A stretch of DNA of 46,666 bases from Acidimicrobiia bacterium (lineage in GTDB: Bacteria; Actinomycetota; Acidimicrobiia; Acidimicrobiales; JANYDT01). Where the stretch lies: the NCBI GenBank assembly GCA_025359845.1, contig JANYDT010000218.1, positions 74,671 to 121,336 of the forward strand, read 5' to 3'. The position numbers were made by a program, and so were the translations under genes. A model generated the notes under the pieces. It saw only the letters and a program-made list of their open reading frames with translations. It made no database searches and was not told where the DNA came from. Shown one piece after another: positions 8,988 through 17,566 of the stretch; the first letter of the stretch is position 1, and each line of letters starts with the position of its first letter.

Positions 8988-11900
8988 ATGCTTGAACTCC
9001 TCGGTCAGCCCACGTGGTCAACGCCAGAGATCACCGGGGTCGGCCGTTTGGGGGCGCGATCACCGATCGTGCCCGAGGGCGATTGGCTGCGTTCGCTCGA
9101 CGGGCGCTGGATGTTCATGCTCCTGCCCCAACCCGGCGCGCTCACCGAACACCACGTGGCCGCCGATACCGACGAAAGCGCCGATTCGGGATGGGCGTCG
9201 ATCATGGTTCCGGGCCCGTGGAACACCCAGGGGTGGGGAGAGCCCCATTACACGAATGTGATCATGCCCTTTCGGACTGATCCACCGTTCGTGCCCGAAG
9301 ATAATCCGACCGGCGTATACCGCACTCATTTCCAGATTCCCCGGACTTGGAGGGGCCGCCGGACGATCTTGCGCCTCGGCGGGGCCGACAGCGTGCATCA
9401 CGTATGGGTCAACGGGGCCGCAGTCGGGATGGGCAAAGACACGCGCCTCACGAGTGAGTACGACATCACCGAACACTTGCGCACCGGGCCGAACACATTG
9501 GCCATTGTCGTGGTCCGGTGGTCGGATGCATCATGGCTCGAAGATCAAGACCAGTGGTGGTTGGCCGGTATCACCCGATCGGTGCAACTCGTGTCGGTCG
9601 CGAGCACGCACCTTTTCGACGTGCGGGCCACCGCGGGCCTGGCCCCCGATCTCACAACAGGGACGCTTGAGTTCGAAGCCCACGTGCGCTTCGCCGAATC
9701 ACCACCGGAAGCGGGCTGGCGGGTCTCCGGTCGGCTCGAGACCCTGGCCGGTCGCACCGTGCGGACAGTTCCCATGGCCTTCGACGACGCCCCGCCGGCT
9801 CGACGATCCGCAGCTGCGCCGGCACCGAAGCCGGTGGCCGAACTCGTCGCCGATGTACCGATCTTCGACCGATCCTCCTTTATCGGCGAGGCCATCGCGG
9901 CCGACCAATTCGCCGGACACAGGGTCCGGTGGCGCACCGATGTGGTCTCCGTCCACCCGTGGTCGGCGGAAGATCCGCATCTCTACCGACTGGTCGTGTC
10001 GCTGATCGATCCCTTGGGCCGCGATGTCGAGACTGTCGTTCAACGGATCGGCTTCCGACGAATCGAGATCGTAGAGCGCGAGCTGCGCATCAACGGAGAG
10101 CCGGTGCTGATTTGCGGAGTGAACCGCCACGACCATGACGATCGAACGGGCTGCGTCGTGTCGCGCGATTCCATGCGACTCGATCTCATCACCATGAAGC
10201 GCCACAACGTGAACGCGGTGCGGACCTCGCACTATCCGAGCGATCCCTATTTGTACGACCTCGCCGACGAACTCGGTCTCTACGTGCTCGCCGAGACCAA
10301 CCTCGAGACCCATGCCCGCTATCGCCAACTCATCCACGAGCCCCGATACCAGTTGGCCTGCCTCGATCGCCTCACGCGGATGGTGCGCCGCGATGCGAGT
10401 CACGCCTGTATCATCGGCTGGTCGCTCGGCAACGAAAGCGGCTACGGACCGATACACGACGCCATGGCGGCGTGGGCCCGCCACGCCGATCCGTCCCGGT
10501 TCGTGCACTACGAGGGCGTGCACCGCTACGGTCTGGGCCCCGAGACGGATGGCTCCGGGACGGCCGCAACCGACGTCGTGGGCCCGATGTATTCGACCAT
10601 CGACGCGATCGTCGACTGGGCCAAACGCACCGGCGATCCGCGCCCGCTCATCCTCTGCGAATTTTCCCACGCGATGGGCAATTCGAATGGCAGTCTATCC
10701 GATTATTGGGACGCCATTCGGTCCAATCACGGCTTGCAAGGCGGATTCATTTGGGAATGGATTGACCATGGCCTGTTGGCCACCGCCGCAAACGGCCGAA
10801 AGTATTGGGCCTATGGCGGACACTTCGGCGATGAGCCCAACGACGGAGCCTTCGTGGCCGACGGGTTGGTCTGGCCCGACAGGACTCCTCACCCCGGCCT
10901 CGTTGAAGCGGCCCACCTCTGGCGACCGGTCGCCATCTCCATACCGTTGAGCCGCGACCGGAAGGCCGCCTCGGGCGTGGCGGTGCGGGTCGAGAATCGG
11001 CGCTGGTTCGGCGGACTCGGCGACCTCTCGGCCCGCTGGGAGCTGTTGGCCGACGGTGAGGTCGTGGAATCAGGGCGCCTGACCCTGCCCGAAATCGACC
11101 CCCAGGGATGGGCGTTGATCGATGTGCCCGCTTCGATCGACCGAACCGACAACGCCTCCGAGGCCCACCTTGCCGTCCGCTTTGCCCTCCGAGCCGCTAC
11201 CGCCTGGGCGCCGGCGGGTCACGAGGTGGCCGTCGATCAGATTGCCATCGGCCAGCCCAAACGGCGTCCCGACGTCTCGCTGCGACGGCTCGCAGGGGGG
11301 GTCGAGCTGGGCGCCACCGTCGACCCGCAATCGGGTGCCCTGACCGCGCTGATAGTGGCCGGCCGCCAAATTTTGGCCCGACCCACCCGCCTCGAGGTGT
11401 GGCGATCCTTTATTGACAACGATGGCGTGCCCGGCGGCGCGCTCGGCATTCCCGGTGTTCGATCCCGCTGGACCCGCTGGGGTCTGTCGACCATCGAGCA
11501 CCGCATTGACGACCTTCGCTCATCGCCATTGCGTCACCTGCTGCGGGAGCGCCTGGTCAGTGTGAACGGGGCCGCGATAACCCACGAGCAACGCATTCGA
11601 CTCGAAGGCCCGACGATCACGTTCGATCATGACGTGAGCGTGCCCGGACGGCTCGGAGACTTGCCTCGCCTCGGCGTGTCCCTCGCTCTTATCTCCGGTT
11701 TCGAGCAGCTCGAGTGGTTCGGACGGGGCCCGCACGAGTCGTACAGCGACCGTCGGGCGGGCGGTCTCGTCCGGCGGTGGACGAGCACGGTCACCGACCA
11801 ATATGTGCCGTACATACGCCCGCAGGACCACGGCCACCACAGCGATACTCGCTGGTTCACCCTCACCGACGGTCGCATCGTTTTGGGGGTGACGGGCCAC

Positions 11901-12119
11901 AGCCCATTCAGTTTCGCCGCCCGTCACCACGCCGACGCCGATCTCGAAGCGGCCACCACAACCGCCGAACTCGACCCCCAACCGGAAACGTTCGTTCACG
12001 TCGACCATCGCCTACGCGGCGTCGGCACCGGCTCGTGCGGGCCCGACACGCTTCTCCAATACCGAATCGGCCCGCGCCGCTACACCTGGTCGTGGGCGAT
12101 GGTAGTCAACCGTTGTTGA
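8988..12119 (+). CDS. lacZ: Glycoside hydrolase family 2 beta-galactosidase
   Basis: About 1043 residues from the ATG at 8988 (a GTG two codons earlier is possible), close to classical LacZ length. Domain order is the sugar-binding jelly roll (about 40-220), an immunoglobulin-like domain, the TIM barrel (about 340-640), a second Ig-like domain and the C-terminal beta-gal small-chain domain (from about 760). The acid/base glutamate is in SLGNESGYGP (Glu483) and the nucleophile in LCEFSHAMGNS (Glu558), a separation matching LacZ. RPQDHGHHSDTRW in the small-chain domain is also typical. There is no signal peptide, so it acts in the cytoplasm. No transporter or sugar regulator is adjacent. Confidence 0.93.
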   Translation: MLELLGQPTWSTPEITGVGRLGARSPIVPEGDWLRSLDGRWMFMLLPQPGALTEHHVAADTDESADSGWASIMVPGPWNTQGWGEPHYTNVIMPFRTDPPFVPEDNPTGVYRTHFQIPRTWRGRRTILRLGGADSVHHVWVNGAAVGMGKDTRLTSEYDITEHLRTGPNTLAIVVVRWSDASWLEDQDQWWLAGITRSVQLVSVASTHLFDVRATAGLAPDLTTGTLEFEAHVRFAESPPEAGWRVSGRLETLAGRTVRTVPMAFDDAPPARRSAAAPAPKPVAELVADVPIFDRSSFIGEAIAADQFAGHRVRWRTDVVSVHPWSAEDPHLYRLVVSLIDPLGRDVETVVQRIGFRRIEIVERELRINGEPVLICGVNRHDHDDRTGCVVSRDSMRLDLITMKRHNVNAVRTSHYPSDPYLYDLADELGLYVLAETNLETHARYRQLIHEPRYQLACLDRLTRMVRRDASHACIIGWSLGNESGYGPIHDAMAAWARHADPSRFVHYEGVHRYGLGPETDGSGTAATDVVGPMYSTIDAIVDWAKRTGDPRPLILCEFSHAMGNSNGSLSDYWDAIRSNHGLQGGFIWEWIDHGLLATAANGRKYWAYGGHFGDEPNDGAFVADGLVWPDRTPHPGLVEAAHLWRPVAISIPLSRDRKAASGVAVRVENRRWFGGLGDLSARWELLADGEVVESGRLTLPEIDPQGWALIDVPASIDRTDNASEAHLAVRFALRAATAWAPAGHEVAVDQIAIGQPKRRPDVSLRRLAGGVELGATVDPQSGALTALIVAGRQILARPTRLEVWRSFIDNDGVPGGALGIPGVRSRWTRWGLSTIEHRIDDLRSSPLRHLLRERLVSVNGAAITHEQRIRLEGPTITFDHDVSVPGRLGDLPRLGVSLALISGFEQLEWFGRGPHESYSDRRAGGLVRRWTSTVTDQYVPYIRPQDHGHHSDTRWFTLTDGRIVLGVTGHSPFSFAARHHADADLEAATTTAELDPQPETFVHVDHRLRGVGTGSCGPDTLLQYRIGPRRYTWSWAMVVNRC

Positions 12120-12120
12120 C
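12105..12120. terminator. Small hairpin at the lacZ / D-carbamoylase convergent ends
   Basis: GTCAAC-cgtt-GTTGAC forms a 6-bp perfect hairpin overlapping the lacZ stop codon, 6 bp before the opposing gene's stop. It is a weak terminator candidate because the stem is short and there is no T tract. Confidence 0.35.
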
Positions 12121-12126
12121 ACCTTC

Positions 12127-13095
12127 TCACTTTGGGTCGGCGAGACCCCACGGATGACCATCGGGTAAAGGCGGAGGCTCGACCACCCCCTTCTGGTTCG
12201 TGATGATGGTGTAGTGCTGGGGCTCGCGATAGCGGTCCATCTGAAACAACGTGTGCTTGAACTTGAAGCACAGATCGAGATCACAAACCGCCATCACCAC
12301 CTCATCGCTCGTGGTCAAGGCTCGGGCCACTACCTGACCCGACGGCGCGAAGATCGCCGTCTGGCACAACGACTCGACACCTTCCTCGGTTCCCCCTTTG
12401 GCCACGCCGACGACCCACGTACCGTTTTGATACGCGCCTCCGGCCAAGCACAGGTCGTTGTGGAACAGTTGGAGCGCGTTCTGGCCGGGGTCGGGAGCGT
12501 AGTGAATCGGGGTGTTGTAGCCGATGGTGATGAGCTCGACGCCTTGGAGACCCATCACCCGATAAGTCTCGGGCCAGCGTCGGTCGTTGCACGTGGCCAT
12601 ACCGACAATCCCGCCGAAGGCGCGCCACACCCCAAACCCGTCAGGCCCAGACTCGAAGTAGTGGCGCTCCAGGTGCTGGAACGGTCGCCACGGCTCGTTG
12701 CTGTCGTGGCCGGGAATGTGCACTTTGCGGTATTTGGCGACGATCCGGCCATCGCGCTCCACCATGACCTGGGTGTTGTAGTGATGGCCCTCTTGCGTGA
12801 GTTCGGCGTAACCAAGACAGAAACCGATGCCAAGGCGGGCGGCTTCATCGAACAATGGCTTCGTCTCGGGCCCTGGCATTTCGGTTTCAAACCATGCATC
12901 GATCTCGCGTTGATCGTCGCTCCACCGGCGCGGAAAGAAGGTGGTGAGGGCGAGTTCGGGAAAGACCACAAGCTGGGCCCCTCGCCGACCGGCGGTGCGG
13001 AGCATCAGCAGGAGTCGTTCGACGACGTCGGCGCGGGAGTGATCGCGTTGCACCGGACCCATCTGCGCCGCCGCCACATTGAGAACCCGGTTCAT
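12127..13095 (-). CDS. N-carbamoyl-D-amino-acid hydrolase (nitrilase superfamily)
   Basis: A 322-residue nitrilase-superfamily amidase that matches the D-carbamoylase branch closely from memory. The triad is complete: Glu47 in FPELALTTFFPR, Lys124 in KYRKVHIPGH and Cys169 in ATCNDRRWPETYRVMG. The long segments RPFQHLERHYFE and GYNTPIH are also characteristic of D-carbamoylases. It cleaves N-carbamoyl-D-amino acids to the D-amino acid, CO2 and ammonia. Its ATG overlaps the stop of the upstream L-type carbamoylase by 4 bp, so both opposite-stereochemistry enzymes are made together. No hydantoinase or racemase is in view. Confidence 0.88.
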   Translation of the reverse strand: MNRVLNVAAAQMGPVQRDHSRADVVERLLLMLRTAGRRGAQLVVFPELALTTFFPRRWSDDQREIDAWFETEMPGPETKPLFDEAARLGIGFCLGYAELTQEGHHYNTQVMVERDGRIVAKYRKVHIPGHDSNEPWRPFQHLERHYFESGPDGFGVWRAFGGIVGMATCNDRRWPETYRVMGLQGVELITIGYNTPIHYAPDPGQNALQLFHNDLCLAGGAYQNGTWVVGVAKGGTEEGVESLCQTAIFAPSGQVVARALTTSDEVVMAVCDLDLCFKFKHTLFQMDRYREPQHYTIITNQKGVVEPPPLPDGHPWGLADPK

Positions 13096-14369
13096 AGTGC
13101 GGTTCCTTCGCTCAGTTCCAACATGACCCGCAAGAGAATGTCGGCCCCCATCACCAAATCCGCCGGCTCGGTGTACTCGGCCGGGTTGTGGCTTATGCCA
13201 TGGTGAGATTGGGTGAAGATCATCGCCGTCGGGCAGACCCGGGCCAGCATCTGGGCGTCGTGGCCGGCGCCGCTCGGCATGCGTCGGACCGAGTTGCCCA
13301 GCCCCTGAGCGGTCCTTTCGACCAGCGCGATCATCCGTTCGTCGAAGGCCACCGGCTCGAAGCGAGCCAGTTTGCGTGACGTTATCGTGACCCCTTCATC
13401 GTGCTCCAACTCGCTCAAGAAACGGGTCAGCCGCGTCTCCGACTCGACGAGGCGCGCTTCGTCGGTATTGCGCAGATCGACAGTGAGGACGGCCGAGGCG
13501 GCCACCACATTGACGAGGTTGGGCTGCAGACTCAACATACCGACGGTGCCGACGTGGGGCGGACCCATCTCGAGCGCCAGCGCCCGGACGAACGTCGCGA
13601 TCCGGGCGGCCCCGTAGCCGGCGTCGTGGCGCAGATTCATCGGGGTCGTGCCGGCATGATTGGACTCACCGGTGATCGTCAGTTCTTGCCACGAAATGCC
13701 TTGTACACCGGTCACCGCGCCGATCCGCACCCCTTCGGCTTCCAGGACAGGTCCTTGTTCTATGTGCAATTCGACGAACGCGTAAGGCGCCGGACCCGGG
13801 CACGGGGTCGGACCGCGGTAGCCGATCCGCAACAACTCATCGCCAACGCGGGTGCCGTCAATACCGGTCACGTCGTAGGCCTCCTCGGCGGTCATTGCGC
13901 CGACGTACACCAGGCTGCCCATCATGTCGGGGCTGAATCGGGCGCCCTCCTCATTCGTGAAAAAGGCGACCCCGAGTGGCCGTTTTGTGGCCATTCGAGC
14001 CGTGGCGACGGCCTCGATCACCGAGAGGCCGGCGAGCACGCCGAGGTTGCCGTCGAATCGCCCTCCCGTTCGCACCGTATCGATGTGGCTGCCTGTCATC
14101 ACCGGCGCATCGATAGACCCGTCGGCCGCCGGCCATACCCCCAAAACGTTGCCGATGGCATCGATGCGCACATTCAGGCCGAGGTCATACATCCAGGTCA
14201 CCACCAGATCTCGCCCGGCGCGATCTTCGTCGCTCAAGGCCAACCGGGCGCACCCCGGTTCTCCGTTCGCCCCTTGGATGGCACCGATGGCGGCGAGTTC
14301 GTCGAGACGGGCCAAGAGACGGTCGCCGTCGACGCGCCGGTCCTCCAGTACGTTTCGGGGCTCGCTCAC
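13092..14369 (-). CDS. Zn-dependent hydrolase, N-carbamoyl-L-amino-acid hydrolase / beta-ureidopropionase / allantoate amidohydrolase family
   Basis: About 425 residues, an M20-family amidase of the AllC/HyuC group. The metal ligand motifs are GSHIDTVRTGGRFDGNLGVL (His and Asp), FTNEEGARF (Glu) and ELHIEQGPVLE (His), with GAGHDAQMLA near the end. I set the start at the GTG at 14369 (V-SEPRNVLEDRR). Upstream codons in this frame read into the divergent promoter and regulator and are not coding-like. The three named substrates cannot be separated by eye, but pairing with a D-carbamoylase favours N-carbamoyl-L-amino acids. Confidence 0.85.
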   Translation of the reverse strand: MSEPRNVLEDRRVDGDRLLARLDELAAIGAIQGANGEPGCARLALSDEDRAGRDLVVTWMYDLGLNVRIDAIGNVLGVWPAADGSIDAPVMTGSHIDTVRTGGRFDGNLGVLAGLSVIEAVATARMATKRPLGVAFFTNEEGARFSPDMMGSLVYVGAMTAEEAYDVTGIDGTRVGDELLRIGYRGPTPCPGPAPYAFVELHIEQGPVLEAEGVRIGAVTGVQGISWQELTITGESNHAGTTPMNLRHDAGYGAARIATFVRALALEMGPPHVGTVGMLSLQPNLVNVVAASAVLTVDLRNTDEARLVESETRLTRFLSELEHDEGVTITSRKLARFEPVAFDERMIALVERTAQGLGNSVRRMPSGAGHDAQMLARVCPTAMIFTQSHHGISHNPAEYTEPADLVMGADILLRVMLELSEGTAL

Positions 14370-14426
14370 AGTACGAGTGTACGGAACGTAAAGCGACGTC
14401 TCGACCAAGCGCGCTAGCGTCCCGGC
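14370..14426. promoter_or_regulatory. Divergent promoter region between carbamoylase operon and HTH regulator
   Basis: This 57-bp gap separates the GTG starts of two divergent genes and must hold both promoters. It contains TACGAGTGTACGGAACGTA (about 14371-14389), whose ends TACG/CGTA are symmetric. The centre is not, so it is at best a weak operator candidate. No convincing -35/-10 pair is visible. Confidence 0.3.
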
Positions 14427-14783
14427 GTGCCCCATCCGTTCCTCGAGGCGATTCAACCGGTCGCCGAAGCCTTGGGCGCAATGATCGTCGAGCCGGAGAG
14501 GGTGGAGGCGACTGACATACCGTTGCGGTGGGGCCGGGAGTTGCTCGGTGGCCTGCGCATGCCGACCCTGCACGATTCCCTCGATCGCATGATCGAACAG
14601 GTCGAACGCGAACTCGGGGGCGCGCTCCACGAGTTGTCGAGGGAGTCGAAGCAGCGGGCCGTCAAGCTGCTCGACGAGAGGGGCGCTTTTGTTCTGCGGC
14701 GAGCGGTGGAGGAGGTGGCCGACGCGTTCGGGGTATCGCGGATCACTATCTATAACTACCTCAACGCCACCCGCAGCGAGTGA
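14427..14783 (+). CDS. DauR-like helix-turn-helix regulator (HTH_22-type C-terminus)
   Basis: A 118-residue protein with a GTG start. The C-terminal 45 residues, LLDERGAFVLRRAVEEVADA then FGVSRITIYNYLN, match the pattern of the HTH_22 domain of DauR/YheO regulators (RG.F..kgAv..vA..lg.S..TvY.YL). The N-terminal part is shorter than the PAS-like sensor of DauR, so ligand sensing may differ or be absent. DauR controls D-arginine catabolism. Here the gene is divergent from a D-/L-carbamoylase pair, so control of carbamoyl amino acid use is a reasonable inference. Confidence 0.7.
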   Translation: MPHPFLEAIQPVAEALGAMIVEPERVEATDIPLRWGRELLGGLRMPTLHDSLDRMIEQVERELGGALHELSRESKQRAVKLLDERGAFVLRRAVEEVADAFGVSRITIYNYLNATRSE

Positions 14784-14785
14784 GG

Positions 14786-15853
14786 CTACCGACAAACGTA
14801 AATGCAGTTGGACGGATCGGCCCGAATGTCGTGGATGGTCACGTCGCCGAAGCCGGCATCGTGGAGCATCTGGGTGGCCAGCTGGGTGCCCCAAACCGTA
14901 CCCAAACCGGCACCGTCGTAGGCGAGCGAGACCTCCATGCAATGCATCACGCTCATCCCATACATCATCATCGTGGCTGGTTCGGCGATGTTGTCTTCGA
15001 GATGCGACTACGCCTTTATGTCGACCATGAAGAACATGCCGTCGACGCGGAGCGCCTCTCGAATCCGGCCGAGCACACCGGCCGGGTCGGCCTGATCGTG
15101 AATGGCGTCGAAGGCGAAGATCACATCGAAACCCGGATCGGTCGGAAGATGGCGGACATCGGCTACGTCGAAACGCACATTGCCGAGCCCCATCCGCTGA
15201 GCTTCGGCTCGGGCCAACTCAAGCGCCCCTGACGAGAAGTCGAACCCCACGAGCCGCGACGCAGGGAAAGCGGCAGCCATCAAGTTGAGACAGTGCCCAG
15301 TTCCGCATCCGACGTCGGCCACGTCAACCCCGATTGACAGTCTTTCGATCAGCCCAGGCGCACTCGGCAAGTAGACCTTGACCAAAAGTTCGTCGTACTT
15401 CGCCCGTCCCAACACGTCCATGGAGTGGGTGAAATGGGGTCGGTAGTTGTCGTACGGCACCCCTCCGCCGTTACGAAACGCCCCGGCCACGTCATCGAGT
15501 CTCTGCGCCAGGCCCATAACCATGCCGCTCATCGGGGCCAGGTTGGTGTATCGGGGCCCGGTGAGCCAGAAAGCGTGTTCCTGCGGGAAGTTGTAGGTCT
15601 TCGAGGCCGCGTCGTACTCGACCACTCCGCCCACGGTGACCGACCCGAGCCATTCCCGTACGTGGCGCTCCGACAAGCTCGCCCGCTGCGCCAACTCAGC
15701 GCTGGTACCGGGTCCTTGTGCCAGCGCCTCCCACAACCCGGTTTCGTGGCCCAGGTTGATCATCATCGTGAGCATGCCGGCGTTGTAAGTGGCTTTCAGC
15801 TTCTCGACGAAGGCCGCGGAACGGGCGGCATCGGGCGCAGCAGTGGTGGTCAT
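14786..15853 (-). pseudogene. SAM-dependent methyltransferase interrupted by an in-frame TAG
   Basis: The reading frame encodes an N-terminal winged-helix dimerisation part and a class I methyltransferase domain (motif I VADVGCGTGHCLN, then DVIFAFDAIHDQ). It stops at TAG 15008-15010 after FFMVDIKA. The same frame continues without further stops as [19 protein letters not shown] and on to [18 protein letters not shown], ending IYVCR at 14786. This is the C-terminus normal for the family, and homologues I recall read DIKASS at the interruption, so a TCG to TAG change explains it. With the stop, the product loses about 75 residues. It could be a nonsense allele, a sequencing error or readthrough. 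It is divergent from the selenoprotein gene. Confidence 0.75.
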
Positions 15854-15968
15854 CGGATGAGCTTCGCGCGAACACCTACCAACGCGCCCGTCCACCGACG
15901 CGTCCGTCCACACCAACCGACGGGGTGGCGCGCTTGCGGCTCGCCCCCCGAACGCGAGACCATTGATC

Positions 15969-16499
15969 ATGACCATCGCCTATCTCGACCCGCGCGCCGA
16001 GCCCGGAGTCCCGATCGAGGCTTATATGGCTCGCCTATCGACGGACGGCGCGATAGTGACCGTCGGGCTGCTGGCCAACGGGTTTCCCGACTCGGTCGCC
16101 TTTCTCGATCACGTCGAGAAGGCCCTGGCCGAGGCGACTCCGGCGGGCACGTCGTTTCTGCGCTATGACAAGGGCAACGCGTCAGTGCCTGTGAGTATCT
16201 CGATGATCGACCAGATGTGCAGAGAGGTTCAAGTTGTTGTCACCGCCTACGGCCACTGAGGCAGTTGCACCTCGGGCACCGTGCGTGACGCCATTTCCTT
16301 CGCCCGCCGCAACATCCCGGCTGTCGCGCTCGTGACAACCGAATTCTGGCCCCAAGGCGACTTCGTCGCCCGCAGCGCGGGTATGCCCGACGTGCCCCGA
16401 GTGGAACTGCCCCATCCCGTCGCCGGCAGCGGACATGAGCGTATGGGTGAGGTCGCCCGATCCATCGCGACCACTATCGTGAGCGCCCTGTGGGCGTAG
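15969..16499 (+). CDS. UGSC family selenoprotein (in-frame TGA = selenocysteine)
   Basis: A conventional reading stops at TGA 16257-16259 after 96 residues. The same frame continues with GSCTSGTVRDAISFARRNI, so the junction reads Y-G-H-(Sec)-G-S-C: the U-G-S-C motif that names this family, in which position 1 is selenocysteine or cysteine. Upstream matches the family N-terminus (IVTVGLLANGFPDSVAFL). Downstream matches its C-terminus (PAVALVTTEFWPQGDF, then VELPHPVAGSG) and ends at TAG 16497-16499. Full length is 176 residues with Sec97. The ATG at 15969 follows a TTG two codons upstream. The biochemical role is unknown; a redox or thiol/selenol reaction at the Sec-x-x-Cys pair is inference. 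It overlaps the next gene by 10 bp. Confidence 0.88.
16260..16292 (+). promoter_or_regulatory. Candidate bacterial SECIS hairpin just after the UGA
   Basis: Immediately 3' of the UGA, GGC (16260-16262) pairs with GCC (16290-16292), GU (16264-16265) with AC (16288-16289) and UGCAC (16266-16270) with GUGCG (16281-16285). The apical loop CUCGGGCACC has 10 nt. The small bulges and the position within the next 35 nt are compatible with a SelB-binding element. Bacterial SECIS elements have weak consensus, the loop starts closer to the UGA than in the best-studied cases, and I folded this by eye. Confidence 0.35.
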
Positions 16500-17566
16500 C
16501 GCTCGCCAGCGCCGTCCTCCTAGCCGATGACGAGCAAGAGGCGCTCGAAGCGCTCCACGCCGCGCCCGCGACCGACGGGCTACCAGTAGTGATTCCGACC
16601 CCGGCCCGGGTCGAGCGCATGGTGCTCGCCAGCGGCCTCGACCCCGACATGCTCCTCGGCGAGGTCGGTCCCAGCCAGGGCGCAGCCACCATCGAAAAAG
16701 TGGCCATCAACGCCGTCATGGCCGGGTGCCTACCCGACCACCTGCCGGTTGTGATAGCGGCGGTGAAGGCGATCTGTCGACCCGAACTCGACCTCACCGA
16801 ACTGCAATCGACGACGCATTGCATCGCTCCCATAATTGTCGTGAACGGACCGGCCCGCCACGCCTGCGGACCGATCGCGTCGGGATGGGGCGCGCTCGGG
16901 CCCGGCCACCGCGCCAACGCTTCCATCGGACGAGCGGTGCGCCTCATCATGATGAACGTGGGCGGGGCTCGACCGGGCCTGAGCGACATGGCTCTCCTGG
17001 GCCACCAAGGCAAGTTCACCAGTTGTCTCGCCGAGGACGAGGAGAACAGCCCCTTCCCGCCGCTGCACACCTCGCTCGGCTACGACGCCGGGCAGTCGGT
17101 CGTGACCGTCGTCGGCACGGAGGCTCCCCACTCGGTGGTACACGTAGGCGACGCCGACGACCCGTCCTCGCCCAACCGTCTGCTGCGCAGTTTGGCGGCG
17201 ACGATCGCCAACGTCGGATCGAACAACGCCTTCTTCCGGCGAGGCGCGGTGCTTGTCGTTTTGAACCCCGACCATGCCCTCACGCTCGCCAAAGCGGCCA
17301 TGAGCCGGGCCGACGTGCAAGCCGCGCTCTGCGGGCTGGCCACGAACTCCCGCCACCTTCTGCGTTCTCTCAACCCGGCCTTCGCCGGTCAGGGGGCCGA
17401 CGACGACCCGGTGTGTGCCCTGCGGTCCCCTGACGATGTGTTGTTGGTCACGGCGGGCGGCGGAGGGCTGTATTCGATGGTCATGCCTTCGTGGGGGGCT
17501 GGTCCTCACGGCAACGTGTTCGTGACCGAAGCCGTCGACCTCGACCAAGCCTGCGCCATCCCGTAA
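16490..17566 (+). CDS. Uncharacterised partner protein of the UGSC selenoprotein
   Basis: A 358-residue protein with a GTG start inside the last codons of the selenoprotein gene (10-bp overlap), implying coupled translation. I do not recognise a named domain. Conserved-looking blocks are GLDPDMLLGEVGPSQGAATI, NAVMAGCLPDHLPVVIAAVK, PARHACGPIASGWGALGPGH and GGARPGLSDMALLGHQGKF. The GLGPGH-like Gly-rich stretches and the carefully spaced Cys and His residues (GCLPDH, TTHC, HACG, TSCLAEDEEN) look like an active site. There is no signal peptide or membrane segment. It is likely a cytoplasmic enzyme that works with the selenoprotein, but no reaction can be assigned. Confidence 0.75.
   Translation: MGVALASAVLLADDEQEALEALHAAPATDGLPVVIPTPARVERMVLASGLDPDMLLGEVGPSQGAATIEKVAINAVMAGCLPDHLPVVIAAVKAICRPELDLTELQSTTHCIAPIIVVNGPARHACGPIASGWGALGPGHRANASIGRAVRLIMMNVGGARPGLSDMALLGHQGKFTSCLAEDEENSPFPPLHTSLGYDAGQSVVTVVGTEAPHSVVHVGDADDPSSPNRLLRSLAATIANVGSNNAFFRRGAVLVVLNPDHALTLAKAAMSRADVQAALCGLATNSRHLLRSLNPAFAGQGADDDPVCALRSPDDVLLVTAGGGGLYSMVMPSWGAGPHGNVFVTEAVDLDQACAIP

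Noticed and set aside
14786..15010. Pyrrolysine as an explanation for the in-frame TAG
   Set aside because: Pyl is essentially limited to methylamine-type methyltransferases and a few lineages; this is a SAM-dependent class I enzyme and the site is Ser in homologues.
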